From contig NZ_ML123034.1 in NCBI RefSeq assembly GCF_003846185.1, positions 3,318,622-3,382,621 of the forward strand: 64,000 nt of DNA, written 5' to 3'. Origin of the DNA: Streptomyces sp. ADI96-02. Lineage in GTDB: Bacteria > Actinomycetota > Actinomycetes > Streptomycetales > Streptomycetaceae. Below, piece after piece: positions 8,055-16,268 of this stretch. The notes below the pieces were generated by a model. That model made no database searches and was not told the origin of the DNA. It saw nothing but the letters and a program-made list of their open reading frames with translations. The position numbers and the translations under genes were made by a program. The first letter of the stretch is position 1; each line of letters starts with the position of its first letter.

Positions 8055-8516
8055 TCAGAGCGCCAGCTTGAAGCCCACGTGGCTGGCCGTGAAGCCCAGC
8101 CGTTCGTAGAAGCGGTGCGCGTCCTGACGCGTCACATCCGACGTGAGCTGCACCAACTGGCATTCCCTGCGCCGGGATTCCTCCACCGCCCACTGGATCA
8201 GCTCCGTGCCCAGGCCGGTGCCGCGCTCGTCACCGTGGATGCGGACCCCCTCGATGATCGAGCGAGTCGCGCCGCGCCGGGACAGCCCGGGGACGATCGT
8301 CAAGTGGAGGGTGCCGACCACCCGTCCCTCGCGCACGGCGACGACGACGTGCTGGTTCGGGTCGTCGGCCAGCCGGTGGAACGCCGCTTCGTACGGACCG
8401 AGGTCGTCCGGAGACTCGCGCTGCGCTCCGAGCGGGTCGTCCGCGAGCATGGCCACCACAGCAGGAAGGTCGGCGAGGCCGACGGGGCGTATCCCGAGTT
8501 CGCTCATGGTCGGCAC
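8055..8516 (-). CDS. GNAT family N-acetyltransferase
   Basis: A 153-residue single-domain GNAT. The acetyl-CoA-binding motif A is visible (IIEGVRIHGDERGTGLGTELIQWAVEESRRR, about 85-115 in pieces), preceded by the beta strand VVGTLHLTIVPGL and followed by HRFYERLGFTASHVGFKL, the usual C-terminal motif. Substrate cannot be told. ATG 8516 and an in-frame ATG three codons later are both possible starts. Read alone or with the MarR gene 19 bp upstream on the same strand; the two may share a transcript. Confidence 0.88.
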   Translation of the reverse strand: MPTMSELGIRPVGLADLPAVVAMLADDPLGAQRESPDDLGPYEAAFHRLADDPNQHVVVAVREGRVVGTLHLTIVPGLSRRGATRSIIEGVRIHGDERGTGLGTELIQWAVEESRRRECQLVQLTSDVTRQDAHRFYERLGFTASHVGFKLAL

Positions 8517-8535
8517 AGTACGCGGCAGGTCGTGG

Positions 8536-8994
8536 TCAGGCAGGGACCTGGCGCTCCTCGACGACCCTGACGAGAGGGGCGAGCTCAGGGACCAGGGACG
8601 CCTCGTCGAGGGCTGTCCGCAGTGCGCGGTCGTTGGTCGGACGGGCCGCTTCGAGCAACGCCAACCCGGCCTCGGTGACGTCGGTGTAGATGCCCCGGCG
8701 ATCGGTGTCGCACAGGTAGCGGGTCAGCAGCCCGCGGTCCTCCAGCCGTGTGACCAGGCGCGTGGTGGCGCTCTGACTGAGCACCACGGCGTCAGCCACC
8801 TGCTTCATCTGAAGGTGGCCGCCGGGACCGTTGTGCTGCCGGCTCAACACGTCCAGCAGCGAGTACTCGCGCGAGCTGAGCCCGTGGCCCGCTTGCAGGG
8901 CCCGCTCGACGCGGGTCTCGATCTTGCCGTGGAGCAGGGAGAGAGCGCACCAGCCCTGCGCGAGGGCGGTGAGAGCGGGATCGGTCGCGGTCAT
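8536..8994 (-). CDS. MarR family transcriptional regulator
   Basis: A 152-residue winged-helix regulator. The core is LSSREYSLLDVLS, then the recognition helix region (MKQVADAVVLSQSATTRLVTRL) and wing (EDRGLLTRYLCDTDRRGIYTDVTE). The start is ATG 8994, chosen because GGAGGAGA lies just upstream. The gene is divergent from an MFS exporter, the standard arrangement for a MarR repressor and its target. The shared spacer has inverted TTGCA/TGCAA boxes over the exporter promoter, so it probably represses the exporter and is relieved by an unknown ligand. Confidence 0.88.
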   Translation of the reverse strand: MTATDPALTALAQGWCALSLLHGKIETRVERALQAGHGLSSREYSLLDVLSRQHNGPGGHLQMKQVADAVVLSQSATTRLVTRLEDRGLLTRYLCDTDRRGIYTDVTEAGLALLEAARPTNDRALRTALDEASLVPELAPLVRVVEERQVPA

Positions 8995-9044
8995 GGGGTC
9001 TCTCCTCCGTACGGGAGCGTGGTGATTCCAGGATAGGGGACACC

Positions 9045-9089
9045 TGCAATAGCCCGCGCTTGCATTTAGCCAGCGTCTGCAATTATTGT
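9045..9089 (+). promoter_or_regulatory. Promoter of the MFS gene with overlapping MarR-type operator
   Basis: Promoter TTGCAT (9060-9065) - 18 bases - TATTGT (9084-9089). The sequence TGCAA at 9045-9049, TTGCA at 9060-9064 and TGCAA at 9078-9082 forms overlapping inverted repeats across the -35 and spacer. This is a typical place for a MarR repressor to block RNA polymerase. The binding itself is inferred. Confidence 0.6.
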
Positions 9090-9135
9090 GGACGCTCGTA
9101 AGGCGCAGACGCAATCTTCAGGGAAGGTGAAACCC

Positions 9136-10347
9136 ATGCCGCTCGCGCTCCTCGCCCTCGCCATTGGGGCATTCGGGATCGGAACGACCGAGTTCGTGAT
9201 CATGGGGTTGCTCCCTGAGGTCGCCGGTGACTTCCAGGTCTCCATCCCGACCGCAGGCTTCCTCGTCACCGGCTACGCGCTCGGCGTGGTCCTCGGTGCT
9301 CCGCTCATGACGCTGCTCGGCACCCGCGTGACCCGCAAGCGCATGCTGATGCTCCTGATGGGGCTCTTCATCGTGGGCAACGTGATCTCCGCGATCGCAC
9401 CCGTCTTCGGCGTCATGCTGGCCGGACGAGTGATCGCTTCCCTCGCGCACGGTGCCTTCTTCGGCATCGGCTCGGTGGTCGCGGCCGATCTGGTCGCCCC
9501 GCACAAGAAGGCCGGCGCCATCGCCATGATGTTCACCGGCCTCACCGTCGCCAACGTGGTCGGCGTACCGCTCGGCACCTTCATCGGGCAGACCGCAGGC
9601 TGGCGGATCACGTTCTTCCTCGTCGCGGCCCTCGGCGTCATCGGCCTCCTCGGCGTGGCGAAGCTCGTCCCCGAGCAGCCCAAGGCCGAAGGCGTACGCA
9701 TCCGCCACGAACTGGCCGCCTTCCGCAACGTCCAGGTGCTCCTCGCGATGGCCATGACCGTGCTCGGCTTCGGCGGAGTCTTCGCGGCGATCACCTACAT
9801 CACCCCGATGATGACGGATATCGCCGGTTACTCGGCCTCGTCCGTCACCTGGCTGCTGGTTCTCTTCGGCCTGGGCATGGTCGGCGGAAACCTCATCGGA
9901 GGCAAGTTCGCCGACCGCCACCTCATGCCGATGCTGTACGTCTCGCTCGGGGCGCTCGCCCTGGTCCTGGCCCTGTTCACCGTGACCGCTCACAACCAGA
10001 TCGCCGCAGCCGTCACCATCGTCCTCATCGGCGGACTGGGCTTCGCGACCGTGCCCCCGCTGCAGAAGCGCGTTCTCGACCAGGCGGCAGGCGCCCCCAC
10101 CCTGGCCTCCGCGGTCAACATCGGGGCCTTCAACCTCGGCAACGCGCTGGCCGCCTGGCTGGGCGGTCTGGTGATCGCGGCCGGCCTCGGCTACACCGCG
10201 CCCAACTGGGTCGGCGCCGCGCTCGCCGCCTCGGCCCTGGTCCTGGCTGTGCTCTCCAGCGTGCTGGAGCGTCGGGAGCCCGCCGGAGCGGCCCGTTCCG
10301 CCGCCGAAGCCGCCCCCGAGCCCCTGGCCGCCGCGGCCCGGCACTGA
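9136..10347 (+). CDS. MFS transporter, DHA1 (drug:H+ antiporter) type
   Basis: A 403-residue protein with 12 predicted membrane segments. It opens with LALLALAIGAFGIGTTEFVIMGLLP, the usual start of the AraJ/CmlR-like group, has the motif A region TLLGTRVTRKRMLM after TM2, and the antiporter motif C-like stretch near TM5. The ATG at 9136 is preferred over the upstream in-frame ATG because GGGAAGG lies just before it. It exports a small hydrophobic compound or sugar using the proton gradient; substrate unknown. Probably controlled by the divergent MarR protein. Confidence 0.88.
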   Translation: MPLALLALAIGAFGIGTTEFVIMGLLPEVAGDFQVSIPTAGFLVTGYALGVVLGAPLMTLLGTRVTRKRMLMLLMGLFIVGNVISAIAPVFGVMLAGRVIASLAHGAFFGIGSVVAADLVAPHKKAGAIAMMFTGLTVANVVGVPLGTFIGQTAGWRITFFLVAALGVIGLLGVAKLVPEQPKAEGVRIRHELAAFRNVQVLLAMAMTVLGFGGVFAAITYITPMMTDIAGYSASSVTWLLVLFGLGMVGGNLIGGKFADRHLMPMLYVSLGALALVLALFTVTAHNQIAAAVTIVLIGGLGFATVPPLQKRVLDQAAGAPTLASAVNIGAFNLGNALAAWLGGLVIAAGLGYTAPNWVGAALAASALVLAVLSSVLERREPAGAARSAAEAAPEPLAAAARH

Positions 10348-10460
10348 CCCTCCGGGGCGTCCCGTCGGTCAGGCCGTGCTCCAGGCGTCAGGCCTGACCG
10401 ACGAGACACCCGTCAGTCCTCCCCACCACCCGTACCTCCACACCGACAGGAAGCACTTCC

Positions 10461-10886
10461 ATGAGCACCACCACGACCGCAGTCGCCCCCCTGACCATCC
10501 AGGACGCGGAAGCACTCATCGAAGGGGCCGCCGCCGCCGCAGCCTCGGCCGGAGTCGCCGTCGCCGTGAGCGTCGTGGACGCCGGCGGGCACCTGCTGGC
10601 CTTCCGCCGCGACGACCGCGCCGTCCTCATCGCCGGTGAGACGAGCACCCGCAAGGCGTTCACCGCCCTGCAGCTCGACAGCCCCACGGCGGACCTGGTC
10701 GACGCCGTCCAGCCCGGCGGCCTCTTCCACACCCTGCCGACGGCGCTGGACCGCCCGCTGCTCTTCCTCGCCGGAGGCGTCCCGCTGCACCGCGACGGCC
10801 GTCTGATCGGAGCGATCGGGATCGGCGGCGGAGCGCCCGCGCAGGACCACGAATTCGCCTCGGCCGCCGCTGACACCCTCGTCTGA
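10461..10886 (+). CDS. GlcG/HbpS family protein (DUF336)
   Basis: A 141-residue protein with the GlcG/HbpS pattern: a long N-terminal helix (IQDAEALIEGAAAAAASAGV), then VAVSVVDAGGHLLAFRRDD, a central helix (TSTRKAFTALQL) and GGVPLHRDGRLIGAIGIGGG. Members bind haem or small organic ligands; HbpS of Streptomyces reticuli is secreted and works with SenS-SenR. No signal peptide and no SenSR pair are seen here, so a cytoplasmic role is likelier. It lies 113 bp after the MFS gene with a hairpin terminator after it. Confidence 0.85.
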   Translation: MSTTTTAVAPLTIQDAEALIEGAAAAAASAGVAVAVSVVDAGGHLLAFRRDDRAVLIAGETSTRKAFTALQLDSPTADLVDAVQPGGLFHTLPTALDRPLLFLAGGVPLHRDGRLIGAIGIGGGAPAQDHEFASAAADTLV

Positions 10887-10940
10887 GCTTCGGCCCGGAC
10901 ATCGGACGTCCGCCGAGCGAGACGTCCGCCGAGTGATACG

Positions 10941-10973
10941 ACAGCCGCGCCGCCCTTCAGGCGGCGCGGCTGT
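10941..10973. terminator. Hairpin terminator between convergent genes
   Basis: A perfect 13-bp GC-rich stem (10941-10953 with 10961-10973) and 7-base loop lie between the HbpS-like gene and the convergent GNAT gene, so it can serve both. Confidence 0.7.
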
Positions 10974-10999
10974 TCGGCTGGACGGCCCGCCGTTCCGCG

Positions 11000-11890
11000 T
11001 CAGCCCGTCGCGAGAGTGAGCGGGACGAACCTGCGGGCGGCGTCCCCCGGCAGTGCCGGAATGCCGTACGTCATCACGGCCGTCCCGGCCGCGGGCTTCA
11101 TGCCGCGGTCCTCCAGCCAACCGAGCAGTTCCTCGTGCCGCGCGTCGACGTCGATCCGCAGCGGCCGGTCCGTCGTCGCGGCCAGCGCGGTCACGAGAGC
11201 CTTCGCCGTCACCGTGTCCCGGGCGATCACCGGGCCGATCACGTGGGTGTTCCCGCTCGGCCACAGGCCCGCGTACCCGGTCAGCTCGCCGTTCTCCTCG
11301 GAGACCTGGAGTCCGTCGCAGAAGGCAGGAAGCCGCGCGATGATGTGCGTCCGGTCGGTGCCGAAGACCGGGAGGTCGAGCCCGACCAGCTCCCGCAGAT
11401 CGTCGGCCGCCGCCGGACGCGTACGGACAGCCGGACGCGTATGGACACCGGAGCCGGATGCCTTCGCGCCGTCCGCGACGAAACGGCCCTCCAGCCGCTC
11501 GGCCCGTCCCGAGTGGGAGAACCCGAGCGCTTCGTAGAGCGGGGCGCCCTGGGAGGTCGCGTACAGCGCGAGCGGGGTGGAGCCGACGGCCTTCATCACG
11601 TGCCGCATGAGTCGCCGGGCGACCCCCTGCCGGGCGTAGCGTCCGGCGACGAGCAGCATGCCGACGGCCGCCAGCCCCGGCCCGTAGGACGTCACCACAC
11701 AGCACGCCATCAGCCCCTTGCCGTCCGGCGCGTCCACTCCGTACGCCGTGCTCGCCGAGAGGAGGAGGCCCCATCGGTGCTCGTCGCGGGGCCAGCCGCG
11801 GTCCTCGCAGAGATCGGCGCAGGGGACCAGGTCCTCCCGGGTGAGGCGCCGAACGGGCAGATCGAGGAGGCTGGGTGATGGGCTGTGCAT
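11000..11890 (-). CDS. Two-domain GNAT family N-acetyltransferase
   Basis: A 296-residue protein from ATG 11890. The first domain (about 5-140) has GNAT motif A (GMLLVAGRYARQGVARRLMRH in pieces) and LYATSQGAPLYEALGFSHSGRAERLEGRF. The second (about 160-295) resembles the C-terminal GNAT_acetyltr_2/18-type half (VFGTDRTHIIARLPAF, then GYAGLWPSGNTHVIGPVIA). The frame stays open another 50 codons upstream to a GTG at 12040, but that extension begins with the translation of a parS site (MFHVK) and looks non-coding, so the internal ATG is used. No strong ribosome site is seen at 11890. Confidence 0.8.
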   Translation of the reverse strand: MHSPSPSLLDLPVRRLTREDLVPCADLCEDRGWPRDEHRWGLLLSASTAYGVDAPDGKGLMACCVVTSYGPGLAAVGMLLVAGRYARQGVARRLMRHVMKAVGSTPLALYATSQGAPLYEALGFSHSGRAERLEGRFVADGAKASGSGVHTRPAVRTRPAAADDLRELVGLDLPVFGTDRTHIIARLPAFCDGLQVSEENGELTGYAGLWPSGNTHVIGPVIARDTVTAKALVTALAATTDRPLRIDVDARHEELLGWLEDRGMKPAAGTAVMTYGIPALPGDAARRFVPLTLATG

Positions 11891-12024
11891 GAGGTCAGGC
11901 TGTCTGACGCGATCATCGCCCGTCCACCGGTTTGGTGGAAGTGGCTGAGAACCGCAGACGGGGCGGCTCACGGAGGCGGAGACGTGGGCGACGAGCAGTC
12001 CCCGCTGTACAGGGCGTCCGATTG

Positions 12025-12038
12025 GTTTCACGTGAAAC
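12025..12038. other. parS site (ParB binding)
   Basis: Perfect GTTTCACGTGAAAC in the spacer between the GNAT gene and the Nudix gene. On the minus strand it reads as the peptide FHVK in the false N-terminal extension of the GNAT frame. Confidence 0.88.
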
Positions 12039-12088
12039 ACCGCGCCGGGTACGCCGTGCCGGGAGCCGTCGGTCCTGCGAAGGGTGCT

Positions 12089-12568
12089 TCAGCCCAGGTC
12101 GGGGGCGTGCATCGCCCGTACGCCCTCGATGTTGCCGTCCAGGTAGTGGCGGAGCGAGAGCGGTACGAGGTGTACGGCGGCGATGCCCACCCGACTGAAC
12201 GGGACGCGGACGATCTCGTACTCCCCGCAGGGCTCGTCGATCTCCGGTCCGTGCCGACGGGACAGGTCCATGGAGGCCAGCCGGCAGACGAAGAAGTGCT
12301 GGACCTTCACCCCCGTCACACCGCCGTCCGTGATGTGCTCGACGGTGTCGACGAAGCAGGGCACCACATCGACGATCTTGGCGCCCAGTTCCTCGTCGAC
12401 CTCGCGGTGCAGGGCGTCGACGACCGTGGCGTCCTCGGGCTCGACGCCGCCGCCCGGTGTGAGCCAGTAGGGATCGACCCCCGGCTTGGTGCGTTTGATG
12501 AGGACGAGGTCGTCGCCGTCGAGCAGGATGGCGCGTGCGGTGCGCTTGACCACAGGACGTTCGGTCAT
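12089..12568 (-). CDS. Nudix hydrolase
   Basis: A 159-residue protein with a complete Nudix box: G-x5-E-x7-REVDEELG in GGGVEPEDATVVDALHREV, continuing DEELGAKI (about residues 38-64). The box binds Mg2+ and hydrolyses a nucleoside diphosphate linked to another group; substrate not predictable. The start ATG 12568 (MTERPVVKRTARAILLDGD) fits the domain boundary; the longer upstream frame is low-complexity. Flanked by a PLP enzyme on the same strand 106 bp upstream. Confidence 0.88.
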   Translation of the reverse strand: MTERPVVKRTARAILLDGDDLVLIKRTKPGVDPYWLTPGGGVEPEDATVVDALHREVDEELGAKIVDVVPCFVDTVEHITDGGVTGVKVQHFFVCRLASMDLSRRHGPEIDEPCGEYEIVRVPFSRVGIAAVHLVPLSLRHYLDGNIEGVRAMHAPDLG

Positions 12569-12674
12569 GGCAAGAGAGTGGCCCGCGGAGACCCGTCTGA
12601 AACTACCGGGGCTCACCCGGCCGCCGGACGACCGAGGTGCGCGCCACCGAGACGTGTGCCCCTGGCGGGCGGCT

Positions 12675-13808
12675 TCAGGCGGGCAGCCCTCCGGCTGCGT
12701 CCAGTGCCTGCTCGACGTCCGCGAGCAGGTCCTGCGGGTCCTCCGCGCCGACGGAGAAGCGGACGAAGCCTTCCGATACGGCGTCGCCGCCCCAGCGCCC
12801 CCGCCGCTCGGCGGTGGAACGGACGCCGCCGAAGCTCGTCGCGTCGTCGACCAGCCGGAGCGCTGCCAGGAAGCGTTCGGCGGTCTCACGGTCGGCCAGT
12901 TCGAACGAGACCACGGAGCCGAAGCGCCGCATCTGCCGGACGGCGGTGGCGTACGACGGGTCGGTCGGCAGCCCCGGATACCGCAGCCCGCTCACCTCGC
13001 TCCGCCTGCCCAGTGCCTCGGCGAGCGCCAGCGCCGTGGCGCACTGACGGTCGACGCGCAGGTGCAGCGTGGCCAGCGAGCGGTGGGCGAGCCAGGCCTC
13101 CATCGGGCCGGGGATCGCGCCGACGACCTTGCGCCAGCGTCGGATGTCCGCCGTCAGCCCGGGGTCGCGGCAGGTCACGTGTCCGAGCAGGAGGTCGCCG
13201 TGCCCCGTCATGCCCTTGGTGTCACTGGCGACGGAGAAGTCCGCGCCGAGCTCCAGCGGGCGCTGACCGATCGGGGTGGCCAGCGTGTTGTCCACGGCGA
13301 CCAGCGCGCCCGCCGCGTGCGCCGCGTCGACGAGCCGGCGGATGTCGCAGACGTCCAGGCCCGGATTGGACGGGCTCTCGATCCACAGCAGCTTCGCCCC
13401 CGCCAGCAGGGCCAGCTGCGCATCGCCTCCGGTCGGTGCGGTGCGGACCGCCACGCCGTAGGCGGCCAACTGCTCCCGCACGAGCGGCAGGGCCTGGTAG
13501 CCGTCGTCCGGCAGCACCACGGTGTCGCCCGTGCGGACCTGGGAGAGCAGCACAGCCGTGATCGCGGCCATGCCCGAGGCGAACACCGTCGTGCTCACCT
13601 CCTCGCCGGGGGCCTCCAGCTCGCCGATCGCCCGCTCCAGATGCGTCCACGTCGGGTTGGTGTCGCGGCCGTAGGTGTACGGGCCCACCGGCTCGCCGGA
13701 GAGGTGGAAGTGCGCGGCGAAGACCGGACCGGGCAGGGTGGGTTCGAACTGCTCCGGTTCGGGAAGTCCGGCACGTACCGCACGCGTTCCGTCGCCCAGG
13801 GTGTTCAT
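12675..13808 (-). CDS. Cystathionine gamma-lyase/synthase family PLP enzyme
   Basis: A 377-residue enzyme of the Cys/Met metabolism PLP family. Seen in order: YTYGRDTNPTWTHLERAI (substrate/cofactor loop, about 44-61), FASGMAAITAVLL, WIESPSNPGLDV, VAVDNTLATP, and the PLP lysine in SDTKGMTGHGD. The lysine context differs from the usual SATKYLGGHSD but keeps the S-x-T-K pattern. Such enzymes catalyse gamma-elimination or replacement in transsulfuration (cystathionine to cysteine). Which reaction cannot be told from sequence alone. It stands alone; the Nudix gene downstream may share its transcript. Confidence 0.85.
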   Translation of the reverse strand: MNTLGDGTRAVRAGLPEPEQFEPTLPGPVFAAHFHLSGEPVGPYTYGRDTNPTWTHLERAIGELEAPGEEVSTTVFASGMAAITAVLLSQVRTGDTVVLPDDGYQALPLVREQLAAYGVAVRTAPTGGDAQLALLAGAKLLWIESPSNPGLDVCDIRRLVDAAHAAGALVAVDNTLATPIGQRPLELGADFSVASDTKGMTGHGDLLLGHVTCRDPGLTADIRRWRKVVGAIPGPMEAWLAHRSLATLHLRVDRQCATALALAEALGRRSEVSGLRYPGLPTDPSYATAVRQMRRFGSVVSFELADRETAERFLAALRLVDDATSFGGVRSTAERRGRWGGDAVSEGFVRFSVGAEDPQDLLADVEQALDAAGGLPA

Positions 13809-13873
13809 GCTGCTCCTTCACTGTGCTGCCCGGCGGGACACCGGGTGACCTGCACTCTTCCAGAGACCCGCAT

Positions 13874-14251
13874 TCAGTCCTCGTCGGGCAGGACCACGTT
13901 GAGGGCCCAGGAGACGACCGAGATGATCAGGCCGCCGAGGGCCGCCGTCCAGAAGCCCTCGACGTGGAAACTGAGGTCGAACAGGCCGGCCAGCCAGGAG
14001 GTCAACATCAGCATGAGGGCGTTGACCACCAGCGTTATCAGCCCGAGCGTGAGGATGAACAACGGGAACGTCAGGAGCTGGACCACCGGCTTCACCAGGA
14101 AGTTCACCAGGCCGAAGATCAGCGCGACCAGGATCACGGTGAGGATCTTGCGGCCGGTGCTGCCGCCCTCCAGAGTGATGTTGCTCAACAGCCAGATGGC
14201 CACGGCCAGCGCACCCGCGTTGGCGATCGTCTTGACTACGAAATTCTTCAT
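13874..14251 (-). CDS. Phage holin family (YvlD-like) membrane protein
   Basis: A 125-residue protein with four membrane segments, from ATG 14251 (MKNFVVKTIANAGALAVAIWLL). It contains the family stretch ILTVILVALIFGLVNFLVKPV, split by TLGLITLVVNALMLML and ending LGGLIISVVSWALNVVLPDED. It is a common small membrane protein in actinobacteria, named from weak likeness to a holin, and no lysis role is implied. Divergent from the cupin gene. Confidence 0.82.
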   Translation of the reverse strand: MKNFVVKTIANAGALAVAIWLLSNITLEGGSTGRKILTVILVALIFGLVNFLVKPVVQLLTFPLFILTLGLITLVVNALMLMLTSWLAGLFDLSFHVEGFWTAALGGLIISVVSWALNVVLPDED

Positions 14252-14340
14252 GTGTCTGATCGTGGCAGACACGATCAGCGGCGAACACCGGCAGCCCGGA
14301 CCGGTACGGATCGGCACAGGCGCGAGGGGCAGGACGGATC

Positions 14341-14658
14341 ATGAAGGCATTCCGACTGGACGAGCTGGAGGCGGAGCGCGCCGCCAACGACGGCGCCTAC
14401 CTGCAGTTCCTGCGGGAGCGGAACATGTCCGTCGGCCTCTACGCGCTCGACGCGGGCGACCTCGACCCGCAGCAGCCGCACCAGCAGGACGAGGTGTACT
14501 TCGTGGTCAGCGGGCGGGCGGCGATCACGGTCGGGATGGAGACGACCCAGGTGGGCCGGGGAAGCGTCGTCTATGTCCCCGCGGGTGTGGCCCACAAGTT
14601 CCACCACATCACCGAGGACCTGCGGGTGATGGTCGTCTTCTCGCCGCCGGAGGGCTGA
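14341..14658 (+). CDS. Small cupin domain protein
   Basis: A 105-residue single cupin barrel. Motif 1 is PHQQDEVYFVVSGRAAITV (H and E metal ligands) and motif 2 is GSVVYVPAGVAHKFHHI. The metal-binding set H-x-x-x-x-E is present in modified form, so metal binding is plausible. Function is not predictable; such proteins may bind small ligands. ATG 14341 has a GGACGG a few bases upstream. Confidence 0.85.
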   Translation: MKAFRLDELEAERAANDGAYLQFLRERNMSVGLYALDAGDLDPQQPHQQDEVYFVVSGRAAITVGMETTQVGRGSVVYVPAGVAHKFHHITEDLRVMVVFSPPEG

Positions 14659-14794
14659 GCGCCGCGATCCCGCGGGGCCTCCCGCCCTGGTCCCTAGGGG
14701 TTCGATCAGGGGTCTTCAAGGGCTGCCGGCCCCCCGTCGCCGCCTCTCCCGCCTTTAGCATCGAGGCAGGAAACGGAGAGACGAGGTGGAGCGG

Positions 14795-15013
14795 ATGGCC
14801 GTGCGGGAGATTTTCGCGGGGATGCCCTGGTGGGTGAAGTGGGTCGCGGTGCCCCTCATCGCGATCTTCGTGTTCGGCGGTCTGATCGCCAGCGTGGTGG
14901 GCTTCGTGATCGGCCTGCTCTTCAAGGCGCTGGTCTTCGTCGTCCTGGTCGGCGGCCTCGTGTTCGTGGTGCGCAAGTTCATGTCGTCCTCCTCCTCGCG
15001 CGGTGACCGGTAG
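14795..15013 (+). CDS. DUF5326 family small membrane protein
   Basis: A 72-residue protein with two membrane segments (VAVPLIAIFVFGGLIASVV and FKALVFVVLVGGLVFVV) after the conserved REIFAGMPWWVKW, ending in a serine-rich basic tail. This matches DUF5326, a Streptomyces family with no known function. ATG 14795 is used; GTG 14786 and GTG 14801 are also in frame. The 386 bp that follow, up to ssgR, hold no gene. Confidence 0.75.
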   Translation: MAVREIFAGMPWWVKWVAVPLIAIFVFGGLIASVVGFVIGLLFKALVFVVLVGGLVFVVRKFMSSSSSRGDR

Positions 15014-15111
15014 GCCCTGGCACGACGGGGTGCGCGCCGAACCGGTCTGTGCCGACCGGTCTGCGCGAGGTTCCGCTGACGGCTACGGGCGGATGCGGCG
15101 GCCGGGAGGAT

Positions 15112-15129
15112 TAGCCCAGCTGAGCTAAG
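15112..15129. promoter_or_regulatory. 18-bp near-palindrome upstream of ssgR
   Basis: TTAGCCCAGCTGAGCTAA is symmetric except for one base pair position on each side. It lies 271 bp before the ssgR start in a spacer with no gene (15014-15399). It could be a regulator site for ssgR. Weak evidence: a single copy. Confidence 0.3.
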
Positions 15130-15399
15130 TCCCGGATCAAACCACCCATCTGCCGGAAGCGGCCGATACAGTGGCATACCGCTGCCGCCATCTGGAATGT
15201 GACCTTCTGTCACCGAACCGACCGAGTGACCAGTGGTTTGTACGACTGTCAGGTCACTGGCCTCCGGTCGCTGTGCCCGACCCGGTCCTCGCCGGGCACC
15301 GGGTTTCCGGCTTCCTCCGGTCCCGAGGATCGCGGCGGGCCCGTGGGGGCGGCCCCCACGGGAGGGCTGACGGCCCGTCACCATGCCTGGGGGTGACCT

Positions 15400-16167
15400 T
15401 TGACCACGGCATCGAGTACCGCTGTCCCGACGTTGATCGGTTCGGTTCAGCGGGCGCTGAGGCTGCTGGAGGCTGTGGGCGCCCATCGGCACGGGGCGCC
15501 CGCGAAGCAACTCGCACGGGAGGCGGGGCTTCCGCTTCCGACCGCTTACCACCTGCTGCGCACCCTCGCCCATGAGGGCTATCTCCGCCGGGAGAACGGG
15601 GTCTTCCTCCTCGGCGCTGCCGCCGAGAACCTGACCGCCGCCCCGGGGGTGCGCAACCGCTCCCTCGTCACCGACTCCCTCGCGCAGTGGCGGGACGCCT
15701 TCGGCGTTCCGGTGTACTGCGCGGTCTACCGCGAGGGCGAGATCGAGCTCATCGCCGTCGCGGACGCCCCGGACGCTCCCGCCGTCGACGAGTGGGCCTC
15801 GTTCCGGGAGACCGGGCACGCGCACGCCATCGGTCAGTGCCTGCTCGGTCAGCTCGACGAGGCGGGCCGGGAGGACCACCTCGACCGGCACCCCGTACGG
15901 CCGCTCACCCGTTACTCAGTGCGAGATCGTGCGACTCTTCTTGAGCGTCTGCGAACGCTCCGGCGTGACGAACCGGTCATCGAACGTCAGGAGTACACCC
16001 TGGGGACCGTTTGCGCCGCCATCCCCATCACGGCCGGTGCCACCATTGCGTCGATGGCCATTTCCGTACCCCTGGAGCGGGAAGAACGGTTGCTGCCCGC
16101 AGTCGAACAGCTACGTGGCGAAGTGGCGAGCCTCTTGCGTTCGTTCGTGTTCTCTATCAGTATCTGA
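15400..16167 (+). CDS. ssgR: IclR-type activator SsgR of the ssgA gene
   Basis: A 255-residue IclR family regulator. The N-terminal winged helix is SVQRALRLLEAVGAH, then PAKQLAREAGLPLPTAYHLLRTL; the effector-binding domain covers about 80-250 and ends in a helix VEQLRGEVASLLRS. Position directly before ssgA and the sequence start TTASSTAVPTLIGSVQRAL identify SsgR, the activator of ssgA in Streptomyces. The start is TTG 15400: no ATG or GTG lies in frame nearby and the protein begins at the conserved residues. ssgA starts 101 bp downstream. Confidence 0.88.
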   Translation: MTTASSTAVPTLIGSVQRALRLLEAVGAHRHGAPAKQLAREAGLPLPTAYHLLRTLAHEGYLRRENGVFLLGAAAENLTAAPGVRNRSLVTDSLAQWRDAFGVPVYCAVYREGEIELIAVADAPDAPAVDEWASFRETGHAHAIGQCLLGQLDEAGREDHLDRHPVRPLTRYSVRDRATLLERLRTLRRDEPVIERQEYTLGTVCAAIPITAGATIASMAISVPLEREERLLPAVEQLRGEVASLLRSFVFSISI

Positions 16168-16268
16168 AAAATCACTCCTTGTGATCTGCTATCGCGTGCA
16201 CCACGATGGCGTCAATAGGGCCATGGGGGATCATTCCTGGCCAGATTCATCTACTGCGGGGTTGAACG

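Noticed and set aside
15108..15133. Sequence resembling the D-arm of a tRNA (TTAGCCCAGCTGAGCTAA)
   Set aside because: No acceptor stem, anticodon arm or T-arm can be formed around it. It is listed only as a near-palindrome.
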